Shown piece by piece: positions 1 through 12,784 of a stretch of 64,000 nucleotides of DNA (within the stretch, counting starts at the first letter, position 1; each line of letters begins with the position of its first letter). This DNA is from Dacryopinax spathularia (taxonomy: Eukaryota > Basidiomycota > Dacrymycetes > Dacrymycetales > Dacrymycetaceae): positions 992,001-1,056,000 of the forward strand of contig JBBPFI010000003.1 in assembly GCA_037974965.1 (NCBI GenBank), given 5' to 3'. The notes beneath the pieces are model-generated. The model was not told the origin of the DNA and did not search any database. It saw only the letters and a program-made list of their open reading frames with translations. A program made the translations under genes and the position numbers.

Positions 1-3000
1 ACTTTAAACGTGCAACACGCAGAGCTGCCTCACAAGTTAACCGACTGTGTAGGCGGACAATGACTGCTTACTGCATATGTCGAAGGAGTTTTCCTTGCCT
101 GTACCAACCAGAACGGTATCGAAGCGTGCTTGCCGACCTGCTCTGGCTCGCCTCTCATTGCGAGAACGGAGCCGACAACACGAAACGATGGAGGCGTGTG
201 TACGGTCGACACCTTTCAGGGATGGAGTAAAGAACTTGCATTTGACCCAGACCCGGACAGACTGGACCAAAAAGTCGATGGAAGGGATAGGGGTTATTTC
301 CGGCCGTCCATACCCGTGCTCCTTTATGAACGACAGCAACGCGACAGAGAAGTTAGTACAACCCCAACCAGCGGTATCAACCAGGTCTGAAAGCGCTACG
401 GCCGAAAATTCAGGATATTTGGATAGTTCATGGGAGCTGGGCAACCGGGAGCGCGCGCTTCGTGTTGGCTGCTGGCTCTCGGGCCGTGTGCCTGAAGCGG
501 GAAGTAGCGCTGTCAGCAGGGGCATCCCTACGGCTGAACACCGTACGTACCTAGATTCCAGACTACAAAAGAACGGAAATTGAGCAGTCGCTCTCGCCTT
601 GCCACCCATAGAGCCATCTCCTTAGTAGTAGAGTCTTTCTTGCCGCTGCTTTGGCGGAATGGCACCTTCGCGAAATCTATATGCAACCTTTCTGAAATCT
701 CGGTGGTCCAGTTGTCGAGAGAGCCAGCTTCGTATATTGCCCAAGCATAATGGATCAGAGAATGTAATTTAGGGATGCAGAACAAATTCTCTGTTAGAGT
801 AAGGTGAGTTGCAAGGCGGCATCAAACTGAGGACAATGCCCACCTTCATCACGACCTTTTCTGGCACCTAGCTCGATAAACCCCACTTTATTTCGATGGA
901 ATAATAGCAGTGATTCGCGTAAGAGCAGTACTGTCCGTTCTGAGTGACGTTCCAGAGATGCAAGATATAGGAAATCCAGCAGCGCACGCGTCGCTGTGAT
1001 CACCCGGCGACCAGACGGGCCAGCCTTTTTGATCTTGGAACTGCTGGACACCACACCGAGCAGCACGCGTGCAATGGCCTTTCGTTCTTGACCCATGAGC
1101 TGCTGTAGGTCCTTGAGACCATGGAGGAATCGACGAGCGCCATGAGTGGCAGGGACTTCCTTAAAACCGCGATCTAGCTCTTCCGGCCCTGCAATATCCT
1201 TAAGCCACTCGATAAGGTGCTTCAGCATGCCTTGCAGAAGTTGATGGAGGATATCGGGATACATGCTTGTGTGAATCTGGGCGTGGGGGAGATTCGCCCA
1301 AAACGGTTTACGGATCGGCATGAGAGAAAGTGCCTTCACAAAAACTTTGTACGAACGAAGTCCACCCGTTCGTGTATGTGTGGATTCATGCCAAGGGATT
1401 TCGAGCGGAAGCGATGCGGGAGGGGGGGCTGTTTCTAAAGGGTCATCGTCGGAGCTGTCGTCGTCTTCATCACTGGAGCCAGCCTCATCGTTGTCTCGCG
1501 CTTGCGGCGGTTCGTGGTCTTCCATGCCAGGAACTGCTGGTTGGATGCAGTCGGGTACTGGCAAGTGCACGGTTGACAAGGCTGGTCTGGATTTCCCGGG
1601 GAGCACTGGGTAGGTGGCGAACGATGCATCCACGATTGGGTGAGTCTTCACAAGTCCGGTCAAAGCTTTGAGCGTGGTCGCCTGATCACGGAGTTTCCAC
1701 GGGTATCGGTACACGTCGTCACACGCATCCTCGTCTCCCCGTAGTTCGTCTCCCATGCCTCTCCAGTCGATAGTGCAAATCGGGCAACGTCGCGAGCGCG
1801 TGCAAGTGATGAGGCATTGTTCAGGGTAATCTGCCATCCAAGCGGCAAGAATGGGGTAGCATCTTCGAACGCATCCATCGCCCGACGTGAGCAAAATTCC
1901 GTTTGTTGCTGCTTCGATGGTCGGTTCTAGGATGTGTGCCAAGCATTCATGTATCATTCTCTGGCGAGCTGTCCGCGCGTCTTCATCGCTCAGCCCCAAA
2001 TCTTCTAACTTCTCCGTAGGGAGGTAACCAACCAAGATCATGGCACGTTGTGAAGGCGCTCTCCGGACGGACTTCGGGAGGTTGCCGATGCTCATATAGA
2101 TAGGATAGCCGTATCTATCCCCGCTCATTTGCGTGAGCAGTGTCTTGTCGGTACTGAATATTAGGGGTATAACGGTAGCTCCGTCCGGTAGGGCTTGCTT
2201 GATCCATGAGCCATTGGTTGTGTGAGAAGAGCTTGACGAGAAGACGCACTTGGGTCCGCCACCACCAATTACCAGTCCACATCTCCTCAAAAATACGGTT
2301 ATCCTCTCCATCGTCTGCGAACCATTGCTCGGGTGCGAAACGTAGGTCATCCGAGAAGCGCGGGTCTCCGTATAGAGCCTTGACAGCTTCCAGAATGTCG
2401 CGGTGCCAGAGAACGCAGTTGGTATCAGTCCCAACAAGCATAAATTCCGATCTGGTCCAGGGCAAGCTGTCAGACGGCAGTTGGTTGTCCACTTTATCAT
2501 TCAACTCCCTCGCCGTCTTGAAGGATAGACCAAGCGCATCGACAATCTGGATAAAAGCCTTAATGCCTTGCCACAAAATAGATGGATAACACACCCCCGT
2601 GACGAGCAACCTATCTATGGCGGCGTTACTGATACTCTCTGATTTCAGCCATGTCCCGAAGTGGAGGTCAATTTCCGACCGAAAGGGATGGTAAGGGTTT
2701 CCTTGGCAGCGTTCCCGCCATTCAGTGTACCGAGATTGACCATCGACGGAGTGGATAGTTGCAGCTGGTCGAGGGAAAGGACGAACCCTACGAGGGTTGG
2801 CGTACAGCTCCTGAAAAATGCCTTGGTCTTCATGCAGTCGAACATCTTCGGCCTCAGCTTGGGATGCTTCCTCTTCCAAGCAAGGTGCTAGTAATTCCGG
2901 TTGCACTGGGTCGGATCGATGGTCATGCTGGCGCAGTGCACTGAGGAACTTCGGATCTATCTCGCATGAGGATGCTTCTTCGTTGGCTGATTCGAGAGGC

Positions 3001-3155
3001 ACTTGACGGTCGACGTGGAGCGTGATGGAGTGATCATCCGACTGCAGACGAGAGAGCACAAAGTCATAGCAGGCTGCATGCTTACGCTGAGACAGGTGTC
3101 TCTCTAGCCGACTTGAAGAATCGAAGATGGCGCCGCAGCTACAGATAGTCTGCAT
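1..3155 (-). CDS. Plavaka-type DNA transposase, runs off the left edge
   Basis: This is the transposase of a Plavaka element, a CACTA-like DNA transposon group of basidiomycetes. I model five exons: 3155-2250, 2197-844, 790-551, 509-72 and 24-1, with introns of 52, 53, 41 and 47 bp and consistent phase. The N-terminus carries a C2H2-like finger (CSCGAIF...H...KHAAC). It is followed by family blocks: the WWWRTQ/ALPDGATVIPLIFSTDKT junction, a MSIGNLP stretch, FCIPKLHSLIHY, ERLHIDFAK and RFDTVLV. Reading across unspliced DNA gives apparent stops and frame changes, but each is removed by a canonical GT-AG intron, so the visible part looks intact. The gene is cut at the window edge just after LRVARLKV, which in the family lies close to the C-terminus. 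Terminal inverted repeats were not located. Family assignment is from remembered motifs and is fairly secure. Confidence 0.82.
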
Positions 3156-3757
3156 GTGGTCTCCTCAGGCAGTATGGCCCAAACGCTCTGCCAGGAAACA
3201 CTGGACCCCCAAGCGGAACCAAAGCACCAGCCACTGGCATGTGCGCTTCTTCGCCCTCACATCGTCCTGAGTACCGGCCAACACCACCCCGTACGACTGT
3301 CCTTCGCCCGACTCCGGTCGAGGAGGAGAAGTTGGCGATGAGCCCACAACATCCTCCCAATGGAGCTCCCTTCGCACCGCTCTTGATTCCGCCTCTATCC
3401 ATACCGTCTCCGAGCTTCTGGTGCAGCTAGTAGTAGAATCTCTTCTTCCAGCAAGACAAGGAATTTGCTGAGCTTCAAGTTTGTGCGCGATGGGCAGTGG
3501 ATTCTGAAAGCTTGCCCCACCTCCTTTCTACTTGCATGTAGGGTGCTGTCGATGTAAAGAGGATAATACAGACTTTCATATCATAATATTTTACCTACAG
3601 TCAGTCTGAGTACAACGTTCTCCTTGTCACCGATAACCGCATGGTGAGCCATTTACAGTAAATAGACTAAATCCAGCAGACGCCATGTCACTAGCCCATC
3701 CTGCCCGCTTCTGGTCCTAATTGTTTTCCCCCTTGAAACCCGGTTTCCTAAATGACT
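3156..3757. other. Intergenic, no gene seen
   Basis: This holds the upstream region of the transposase and the downstream region of the F-box gene. The stretch around 3540-3600 is AT-rich. No ORF here has coding character and no repeat was recognised. Confidence 0.5.
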
Positions 3758-5301
3758 TCAGACGCTTTCCCTCTCAGCACGGATGTTCTGCATTGCCAGC
3801 TCCATCCGCGCCTTTCTGATGATTTGGCAGCACCTCGTCCTGCTATTGAGCATGATATTCAGTTCCGGCCATGCGCGACGCCAGATCCTGGCCAGCAGCT
3901 CAGGCTGTCCATGTAGCCAGGTAGCCTCGACGAGAAGGGGCTTGTTTTTGGTTGGCAAGGTGAATGGCAGTTCCCACGTCAATCCGCTGCACTTCACCGA
4001 ACGGAGATTGGGACAGACAGAGATGAGGCTACTGAGGGTCTCGATGGAGATTCCGTGCTCCAGGTACACAGCACCTTTCTGAGGCCTTGAGATCTTCATA
4101 TAGGTCGCAGGCCATAGCAGCTCCAACCGTTGAAGCACGCCCATATGCCGAATGAGATCCACGATGTCTTTGCCTTCCAGGAATAGAGGTTCAATCGCCA
4201 CATCATTGATGCAGAGTCGCTCAAGAAGAGTGCATTTCTTCAGCCCAGCTGTCGCCCTACGGAAGTCGAGATGGGCCTCCATATCGGTTGGGAACGAAGA
4301 GTGGATAGCGATCCTGAGATGGACCAGAGCGCTATGCTTCTTCCCGATGACGTCGGTTACCTCTTCGCATTCTTCCTGCAACAGCCGGCACGTCAACGTG
4401 ATATCGAGCGCCTGCAGCTGAGCGTCCATGTTCTCCAGGAGTAGTATAGCAGGCCTGGCTCGCACATCAAGCGTCAGACGCTTCAAGGCTCCCCATGGCT
4501 CCTCTGAGCGAGGTCCATCAAAGAAGAACAGTGCGTCTGGAGGGAGGATCTGCCCAGAAATGTCGAGTTCCTCGATATTTGGATGGTCCTGCAGTGTCTC
4601 GAGAACCTTGTTGACGCAGTATTCAAGCGCGATAGACACACCTCGGAGCCTCGGGCGTGTTTGAAAACGTTGCAAAGCCGCCAGAGTGTGGCTGTCGAGC
4701 ACTGCGGTGCCGGTACCTGTGACTCCGAGATAGGCGATGTCTTTACAGTGTTGGTAGATGTGCTTGATTGCTACGGCGAACGTGTCCCTCCACTCGTCCC
4801 AGTCGTAAGAGCTCCTCCTCTGGCTTAGGACGAGATATATGCGCGTAACCGTGGGACTGGTCGCTCTCGTGGCGAGGAGAAGCCCTGATGGATCGGTCGT
4901 GTCTATGGTGACGCTCTTCAAGTGAGGAAAAGGGGAAAGTCCGAGAGCGTAGGCCAACGTCGAAAGGTTGTAGTATAGCGTCTTCGTCTGCTTCCCACCG
5001 TACGGGTTCAGTTCCATCTTCAGGATCCAGCCACAGTACCACTTTACACGATCATGCGTCTGTCTATTTGTTAGAGAAGCCAGACATTGGGTTATCGCCA
5101 TGCGCGTACAGCTTGATCGCCGAGGGGTTTTCCCATAAGAACTTTAACGAGGGAGGTAAGCATCTTCTCATCCACATCTTTCCATAGGACCTGCATCGCC
5201 CTGTGCATGGATTTGGAAAGCAGAGCGACATTCAGCAGATCATTGCGGTCTAGGTAGGAAAAGATATGGTCGGCTATATCTGCATGAGCGAGTATTGACA
5301 T
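3758..5301 (-). CDS. F-box protein
   Basis: A 497-residue F-box protein, the substrate-recruiting part of an SCF-type ubiquitin ligase by family knowledge. Exons are 5301-5110 and 5059-3758, with a 50-bp phase-0 intron. Without that intron the gene appears frame-shifted, and splicing restores one frame. The F-box is at the extreme N-terminus (residues about 3-45: ADIADHIFSYLDRNDLLNVALLSK, abbreviated here as motif DHIFSYLDRNDLL). The long remainder alternates leucine-rich stretches such as LKRLTLDVRA and LRSVKCSGL, in the style of the leucine-rich or superhelical substrate domains of agaricomycete F-box families. No specific substrate can be named. The ATG at 5301 was chosen because it directly precedes the F-box. 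The longer upstream reading has no support. Confidence 0.8.
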
Positions 5302-5901
5302 CTTGAAGGAGTGGTATGGTGGTTGACACGAGAGTAAAGCAGGCGCTAACGACGCGTTGAAACGCGTCCTAGTACCCGTGAATTTGTGGCCCCTCGTTGT
5401 GGCAGACACACAGGGCACCAGAAGGTCCCGACAGCATGTCAGGCACAATGAGTACGATAAGTCATGTAAACGAGTGGAGAACCATGCGTCAGTAGAAGTA
5501 CTCCAGGCGTTATAACAAAGCAGCAATCTGGCTACGCTCGCCCAGCCATATTGCTGGGCCACTTGACCGCTCACCTCGTACCCACGCACTTCTAGCTCTC
5601 CCTGTGATTCGGCAGCCTGCGTTTTATTATGCAGCCCCGACCCCCTCGTCTGGTCAACCGTATCCCGCTCAACGTCATCTCTCCCTCCCTAACCTCCCGC
5701 AACGAATTCATGATCACTGAGATCCGTCAGCCCAAATGCGACACACGATTTTCTGTAACGAGCCGAAATCGAAACACAAACGCTGTTAACGACCAAACCA
5801 CAAATAACGGACATAAACGTGATTAACCAATTTACAGCCTACGTCTGAACAAGGGAGCTGTGCACGTTTCTGCTACTGTATTCTATCCGCCCTTCCTCTG
5901 C
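5302..5901. other. Intergenic, no gene seen
   Basis: This is the gap between the F-box gene start and the 3' end of the 1000-residue DUF6532 gene. The short ORFs in it show no coding character or familiar motif. Confidence 0.45.
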
Positions 5902-8900
5902 TCACAAATCCAGCCGTTGGGGCCGTTTGATGACGCGCTGTGAACGAGTCGAGGTAACTGCCGATTGCGGTACCACCATGGATCGCCGATTTTGATTCTT
6001 CCGAGATTTTTCGACGGGCACGACTGACAGGCGCGGTGATTCGCTTGCAAAGCCGCGGATGCTGGTAGCGGCTTCAGAGACGAATGCAATGGGATGATCG
6101 GGCTTCGCGGTACCAGGCAGAGTGAAGTTTTCATCTTGCCCGACGGCAGAAGGAGGTTGTGGCGCAACGGGACCCTCACCAAGCGAGGTGGGGTCAGAAG
6201 AGGTGGGTCCATCGTGAGGGAAGGCAGGTGGAATGAGGACGCCCTGGGCCTGGGTGATGGGTGAGCTCAGGTGAGCCAGACCAGTGACGTTGGCGCCTGC
6301 CGTGTTCTCCGGCGGCGAGCCTGACTGAACAGGAGGCTTGATATTGGCGCCTTCGGTTTCCTCCGGCGGCGAGCCTGACTGAATGACATCAGCCGGCTCA
6401 ATAACAGCACTCCGAACGATTTTTGGTCGAAGCGGCGATAGCTGAATGACGCCCTGATCGCGGACGACATTGAGGCTCGGGGTTGTTGTGCCTTGAAATC
6501 GAATTTTCCTTATCTTACGTTCGACTGCAGCTACCATATCGATGTCGCTCCCTTTCAAGGCGTCAGGTACCCGCGTTGCAATCGGTGGCTGATTGAGGTT
6601 GTTCTCCCCAATCGGCGGGTTGAACAGAGCATGCGTCTGAACAGCGGCGGAAGCGGCAGTCTTGCTGGTCGTCTCGGATACCGGTCGACCAGCATAGTTA
6701 ACATGGGCAGGCGGCCTCGACTTATCCTGGTCCGAAGTAGATTGAGCAGGCTCGGGCCCATGCACTGCAGCGATCTCTGTGAACATGGTTGGAGGTGATC
6801 AAAGCGAACTCACCCCCGGGGTTCAACTCGTCGCTGGGCGGTATGCCTTTCACAATGCGGAATACCGCCGGTACCTTGCTCGTCGCTTTCCAGGACCGTG
6901 ATTTCTCAGGAATCGAGAAAGGTGCAGCGGCGACAGGGTCCACATCCATTCTGTGCCCTTGCTGACCGTCGAAAGCCGGGAATACTGCATGATCGGGCAC
7001 AAGACCGGATAGCCTGGGTACCGAGGACTTCTTTGGAGGGCGATCGGGGGTCGAGCGAGCGAACAGATTCTTGGGCGACGGAAAGGCGCTGTATGACGAT
7101 ATTGAAATATCAGTTGTGTGTAGTTCTGTGAGCCGTGTGCCTTCTGCCCAGTCGGGCAAGGGAGTCTTGGGGAGAGCTGCGAACTCCATGACAGTATCGT
7201 TTTGCTTGTCATGAGATACGGAGCCCTTGCTAGATTGGCTGGGGTCGGGCGCCCATCCAGGCGCATCGCCCCATCCGCTATGGCCGTCTTCAGCAGTCGT
7301 CCCTCTCGAATTCCCGGATCGATTCCAATCTGTCACCTGGCTCCCCTCCCCTTGTTGAAGAACGGAATCTGCGGTGGGTGTCGCGTCCCTCCGTTCCTGG
7401 GTCATCCATCCACTGAGGTAACCCTCAGTCGTCTTCCGTTCGGGGGGGACGACGACTTTGCTATTGATCCTAGGCGTGTTGTCAACGCACGTCCCTAATC
7501 GAGGAGTGTACGCACATTCCGTCTCTGAAGAGATCGGCCATGATCCGCTCATATCTCCGTGGAAACCGAGTTTTGAGGAGGTTGATTTGTTCCAAGTGTG
7601 CGACGTGGTGGGGCCCCCAGATCTTGGTTGAAAACGTTTCCGTGGTCTCGTCTCCAGGCCTAGCTGCCAACTTTGTGATGGCGAACTGGATCTAGACAAG
7701 AGTCAGTGGCGGAGAGTGATTGCAGCCGAGGCCTAACTCACGGCTGTTACCACTAACGCCAAGATAGCCGGATGACCTTGCTCAAAGACGTGCCTAAACT
7801 TGGGACCTTCGCCGTCTTTGTTCTGGAACCACATCTGACAATACACGGCAGAAATGCATGGATGCTCGAACGGCTACGGAGGATAAGCGCAGGCACACCG
7901 TCGAAGCCGACACTTACATTTGCATTGATCGTATCAGCAAAAATGAACTTACATCCGTCCAGCAGGCGCTGAACTTCCTTGGCCAATGAGTGGAAGTCGT
8001 CCGGTGTCTTGGGTTTGGGAATGTTGTAATAGTGTTGTACGAGATCGACTGCGCAATCCTTGATTGCCCCCCTCATCTGAGCATCACGCTGCTTCAACTA
8101 CGGAATGCTGAGGTTAGCTACTGCTGAAACATAGCACCGTGAAACGCACAATTCCCCTTATGTTATCCGCGTAGTCCGTATCTCCTTTGAATAGCCGTTC
8201 GTAATATTTCTCAGACTTGCCGTGCGTCTCGCATGCTAACTTCCATGACTGCCGTGCCAAGGTTAGGCGGCCCACGGTAGACAGGAAAGCGCCTTCATCG
8301 TTATTGACCATTCCCACGCGATAGAGCTTGTTGGCTGTCATACAGATGGCTCGCGTTTGGGGGCTTCGATCGCCCATGCGGGCGTGAGAGGCTGATGCTT
8401 TGACCGGTGTGGATGATTGAGTACCAGGGAGGGTGCTCGGCTTAACCTTGCTGCGCCGAGGCGGAACGACGACTTCAGACGAGGTCAGTACATACTACGA
8501 TGAGGGTCAGACATGTACAATCGGTGGATAACTTGTGCGTTGCGTACCGCAGGACTGTTTTGGCAAGCTGGACCACGGGTGTTTTGCCGCTTCGTTCCAC
8601 CTCCGTCCACCCTTCGAAACGGACTTGTCCCAGAAACTAGATCTGAATGAGATCAAGACACAGTAGTTGAGAACACCCATCATACCTGGCCTGTCACACC
8701 TGTGCCGTTTCACCGTGCTCTGACGTGTCTCTCCCACATTGCGCCCTCCTCTATTCGACCGCACACGGTGCTGCGGACTCATTGATGCCATTGCCGACAA
8801 CTCCGATTCATCTTCGCTGAGCACGAAAAGAGGCTCATGGGAACGGGCTTTGATGCTCGCACCCGGCCGCCCGCCGGGGCCGCGTCGTTGTTGCTGATCG

Positions 8901-9268
8901 ATAGCCACCTTCCGTTGTCGAGGTGGGAGGTCATGGAGACGCGTCATTCTCCCTGCCGTCGCCGCACGTCGTACTGGTTGAGTAAAGTGACGAGAGGGGG
9001 GTTCATCGTGATCGATGACTGTAGCGGCGTCTTCCTCGGACGAGTCCGAGCTCCAGGCGTCCTCGTTGAAGAAGAACTCTTCTGTCAGGAGTACAAAGCG
9101 CAGGTCAGCGGCCATGTGCGACAAGGGCTTGCTTAGGGGCTGCGCTAACACACCTCCACTGCCATCCGAAGCCGCTCGCGGCGCCACTACGGGCCTCTGC
9201 CGATAATCTCGTGTTCTGTGCATCCTTCCCACTCCTGCAGGTCGTCTTCCTGGCTGTACCTTTGCCAT
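5902..9268 (-). CDS. Large DUF6532-type protein (1000 aa)
   Basis: I model eight exons: 9268-8686, 8642-8548, 8494-8150, 8097-7918, 7834-7742, 7691-7516, 7469-6814 and 6776-5902. All phases agree and the product is 1000 residues. The last intron is only 37 bp. The N-terminal third is basic and disordered, with Arg-rich and Ser/Asp-rich patches. The middle (about residues 300-490) matches the basidiomycete DUF6532 pattern: a helical segment, the block WFQNKDGEGPKFRHVFEQGH, then PAILALVVTAIQFAI and a charged tail helix. The C-terminal 500 residues are Pro/Ser-rich with two near-copies of QSGSPPE.TEGAN. Function is unknown. The composition suggests a nuclear protein, which is inference. A second DUF6532-type gene lies at 38820-40621. 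Confidence 0.68.
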
Positions 9269-10553
9269 GCTGATCGAGTTGCTATTTTTCTGCGATACCG
9301 CCTACGAAATGCTCAAAACGCGATCAAGAATTGCTCCTGACGGCTTACTGATATCCCGCTCTTGCCGTCTCTAGGCTCTCACGCTTTTCTAGGCACTTAT
9401 ATTCAGACACACCCTGCGCGGATAGACGTGCTCTCACCTTTAGACGGCTTCCCTGCGACGTGTTCTGCTGTGATGAAATCGATATCTGCGTCCGGCTCTC
9501 AGCTCAATGTTGATAAACTGTGGATGTGCGGCATACCTGTCAACTCCTGCTGCGACGAGATTGCTCTGCTCTCCCAAAGAGAATTCACACTCGAGAACGA
9601 TCTGCTCTGCCACTTTGCTGAGCTCTGGTTAACCAGAATGTGGTACAGACGATCTCACCGACATAACTCAGCGGGCTAGCCCTTTTTTACTGCCACGCGA
9701 TAATCAAGGTGGCTATACACGTTTAGGGCAAGATTTGGCAGATAGGAGCGTCTAGACAGCCGAATCTGCCCGTTTGCAGATCGCCTAAGAGGCGAACACC
9801 TTCATGTCATTCTTGTTGTACTTGAGTCACGCCTGATGTAACTATGTCTCACATTGACAATGCCATTGTGAGTTACCAGTGCTAAATGCCTTTTGCGGGC
9901 CCTCGACTGACGGCTAACAACCTTTGCGGCATCGTTGGCTTCCGTTCTTCGCTCCGACACAGCCTAACCTCCATACCCCAATCACGATAGGCTCACTGCG
10001 GGCAAGAGCGGTCATCAGTAACGATGCTCAGCCTGAAGATGAGCGCACCGTCATAGGGGAAGATGCTGTATCACTTGCCCAAGGTCAAGCAGTCGCGCGT
10101 TCGTACCACATCGGTCGGACAGGAGTTTTAGGGGTGAATAAGGCAAGCCGACTCGTGGACGGGCGACCATGAGCATAGGGAGTGCGAACACAGTATGGCC
10201 GAGACTCTACCTTGAATGACCAGAGTGCGCTGTTTCTATCGTTTCTCGTCCCAGCCTCTTTACTGATGCACGTCCGTCCTCCGGTTGCGCAGGTTCGGAC
10301 TGCGGATCTGCCCAACCAGAGCGAGAACGACTGCGTATAAAGCAAGAGAGTACTTACAAGACGCGCTTGTCCTCTCTCTGAGACTTTGCCAGTGGTAGTT
10401 CCCTCATGCCGTCGGGCCTGGAGGCATCTTCGCGTGATCTCATTGCTCCCGCTTCGAACCCCGAAGCTCCGTTATACGACGCCCGCGGAGTCTCCTTTCG
10501 GAGCGTTACTCTTGCTTCGCACCATTACTTCTCGACGCAACCGACCAGACAAT
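9269..10553. promoter_or_regulatory. Divergent intergenic region, 1.3 kb
   Basis: This separates the DUF6532 gene (minus) from the 354-residue gene (plus) and so must hold both promoters. Small ORFs at 9362-9679 and 9924-10172 have no familiar motif and were not called. No tRNA or repeat was recognised. Confidence 0.4.
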
Positions 10554-11724
10554 ATGCCCAAGACCACGCAGGAAAAGGACGACGCCTGGGAAGCGCTGGA
10601 AGCTGCATATCAGGAGGCCGCCCGTGAGGGCCGGGGCGGTGACTTTCTCGATGATCTTCACCGTAAACGCGTTGCCCAGAAGAAGGCTGACAAGAAGAAA
10701 ACACATCGCTCCTCTGACCCTCGTTATCGCCTCATTTCTCAAGAAGACTGGACGGGCTTCCTCAACCAGCGCGAGGTCTACTTTCCGGCGGTGTACAAAC
10801 TTCGTGCCGTCAAAGCTCGGGAGGCTGAACGCGCTCGCCAGAATGGCAGTGAACCGGTCGCTTCGTCGTCCGCCAATACGAGGACCTCCAGCCGTTCCCG
10901 CCGCATGAAGCTCGCTCGTGAGCCGTACAACTTGCGCTCCAGGACTGTTCACAAGCGATGCTCGCCTAAGCCGCCCGGACCTATGAAGCATGCTGAAGTT
11001 GACTCTTCCTCTCAGAGTGAAGATTCGTCAATGGCCGACGACGACGACGAAGCTGGTTCCCAACTTGTCGAGAAACACGACGAAGAGAATGTATGCGCAC
11101 CCATGATATATGCTACACAAGATCTAACGCGATCTTGCAGGACTCTGCTGTTGACAGCTCCTCGATTGGTGATGCGGATGCTTCCGACGCAATCCTCTCG
11201 AAAGCAAACTCCCCTTGCTCCAGATCTTCAACGATATATGCTGGTCCTCCACCGTCCTCACCTGAGATGCGCGCTGGCGATGGCCAACTTAGCCAAAGCC
11301 ATGCTCCAACCAAGACCATGTCTCCCGTAAGCTATGTACATACCTTCATGGGTTCCTTGGCCCTAACATCCGGCACACGCAGCCATTGCCAGGAAGCCCG
11401 CCCCCCTTCGTCGATGAAACAGGGACGCAAGAACCAACCGAAGAGGGCAGTACCCAGAGCCCCGCTGCAAAGATAGAAGAAAACCTCGATGTGTGGATGA
11501 ACATCCTTCGGAAACACCATGACTTCGCTCATCGTCTTACTGCCCGCCTCCTCTCCGATACTGTGGTCTTTGGCAAACCGGAGCACCGGCTCCTCGCGTC
11601 TATTGTTCAGCTCGCTACAGCGGTCAAGCAGCCAGCCACAACGCTGCCCCAGACCCGTGCGTTAATCCAGCGCGTCAATCAGAAAGTCGATGCGTTCTTC
11701 AACAATATCCTCTCCGTCGACTAG
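10554..11724 (+). CDS. Hypothetical charged protein (354 aa)
   Basis: Three exons, 10554-11090, 11141-11326 and 11383-11724, with introns of 50 and 56 bp and phase 0 throughout. The start ATG opens MPKTTQEKDDAWEALEAAY. The N-terminal 120 residues are highly charged and helical (Lys/Glu/Arg-rich, with a probable nuclear-targeting patch KKADKKKTHR). The centre is Ser/Asp-rich and disordered, with a run of acidic residues (MADDDDEAGS). The last 80 residues form a compact, probably helical domain (VWMNILRKHHDFAHRLTARL to VNQKVDAFFNNIL). I do not recognise a family. Overall design (charged or disordered front, small helical tail) resembles the neighbour at 35465-36880, but I see no clear sequence similarity. 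Confidence 0.6.
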
Positions 11725-12337
11725 CTTGTTGTGTTCGGGAGCACACATCGCCTACCTTTCTCGCGGTCTTATCGCAGTTTCGCTGCTTTTACGTCCTTTC
11801 TTCCTTCTTCTACTTGCCATGCATAAGTGCAATATTCATCCTGCCTTTCCCATTCTCGTCAGTATTGCCTGTTTCCTGCCCTCATACATCCGGTAATGTC
11901 GCCTTCTCCACTTCTCGTTTTAACCCCTGCTCGTATCTCAGCATTCCCTCGCCACAGTGTATGTTGATGGAAGTAACAAATTGTATGATTCTTCATACCA
12001 CGGATTATGTGACGTATCCAAGCCATATGAACGAAAAAGCAAGGCGCGACCAAGTGGCAGGCTAGTACCACATCAATCGGAAGACGCGCCCCGCCGACCA
12101 TTCTCCAACCTGGTCCACCGGAGTTTGTGTTCCATGTAACGACTCACTGTGATCGTACGTCTGTGTCGCTCTCTCCTTCGTCTCCCGGGGCGCGCTAAGT
12201 GCTTAGCTTTGGGTCGTCCCCTTGTCACCCTGCGAACGCTGTACATAGTCGGGTTTGTCAACGCTACGAGCCGCTTTTCAGTGCACTCCTTCCCATGTAG
12301 GGGTCCGCAGCAGCCAGGATGTCGCCTAGAGCATGAG
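11725..12337. other. Intergenic, no gene seen
   Basis: A pyrimidine-rich stretch with no convincing coding frame, between two plus-strand genes. Upstream exons of the small gene at 12338 could lie here, but none could be proved. Confidence 0.35.
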
Positions 12338-12658
12338 ATGACGATCGCCAACGAATATATCGAGCTCAACCTTGAGACGGAGGAACCCGTTGACGAATTC
12401 GGTCCTGATGTGGGTTCCTTCGGAGCGGATATCGCAGACGAGGATGGACTTGGGCCTGTGGAAGGTGAACAACTGCCGGAATGGCACCATCTTATGCAAG
12501 CATGCTTCTCTCAACCTGTATTCCCTTTGGACCAATAATCCTATTGCGTTCAGATCAACATCATTGAAGCCATGTTCAATCGAGCTAGTCGAGGGAGTAT
12601 TAACCCTGAATCATTCTTGTGCCTAACCTTCATACCTGAAACAGGCTACGAGCGATGA
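12338..12658 (+). CDS. Small hypothetical protein (94 aa), two exons
   Basis: Exons 12338-12517 and 12554-12658 are joined across a 36-bp phase-0 intron (GTATTC...TTCAG). The first exon is acidic (NLETEEPVDEFGPDVGSF). The second gives INIIEAMFNRASRGSINPE and ends in TGYER. The switch of good coding character exactly across a GT-AG pair is the main evidence. No family is recognised. It may be the 3' part of a longer gene, because the ATG used is simply the first in frame. It converges on the cysteine-rich gene that ends at 12785. Confidence 0.42.
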
Positions 12659-12784
12659 ACTTTCCAGGAAAATGTCTGAGACGTTCCTCCCAAGCATTTC
12701 TCTATCTAAACACGCGTGTATTATCCCTTAGTACAACAAGAATCCATCGAGCTGAATCGACCATCCGGGGCCCCAAGTTCTCGT

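Noticed and set aside
37-794. Plavaka transposase as a decayed pseudogene with stops near 794, 551 and 37
   Set aside because: Each disruption lies inside a GT-AG intron (843-791, 550-510, 71-25) that restores the conserved frame.
3758-5301. F-box gene as a frame-shifted pseudogene
   Set aside because: A canonical 50-bp phase-0 intron (5109-5060) restores one reading frame.
9362-10172. Small ORFs in the 1.3-kb divergent intergenic region
   Set aside because: No motif, no phase-consistent introns and composition unlike the neighbouring genes.
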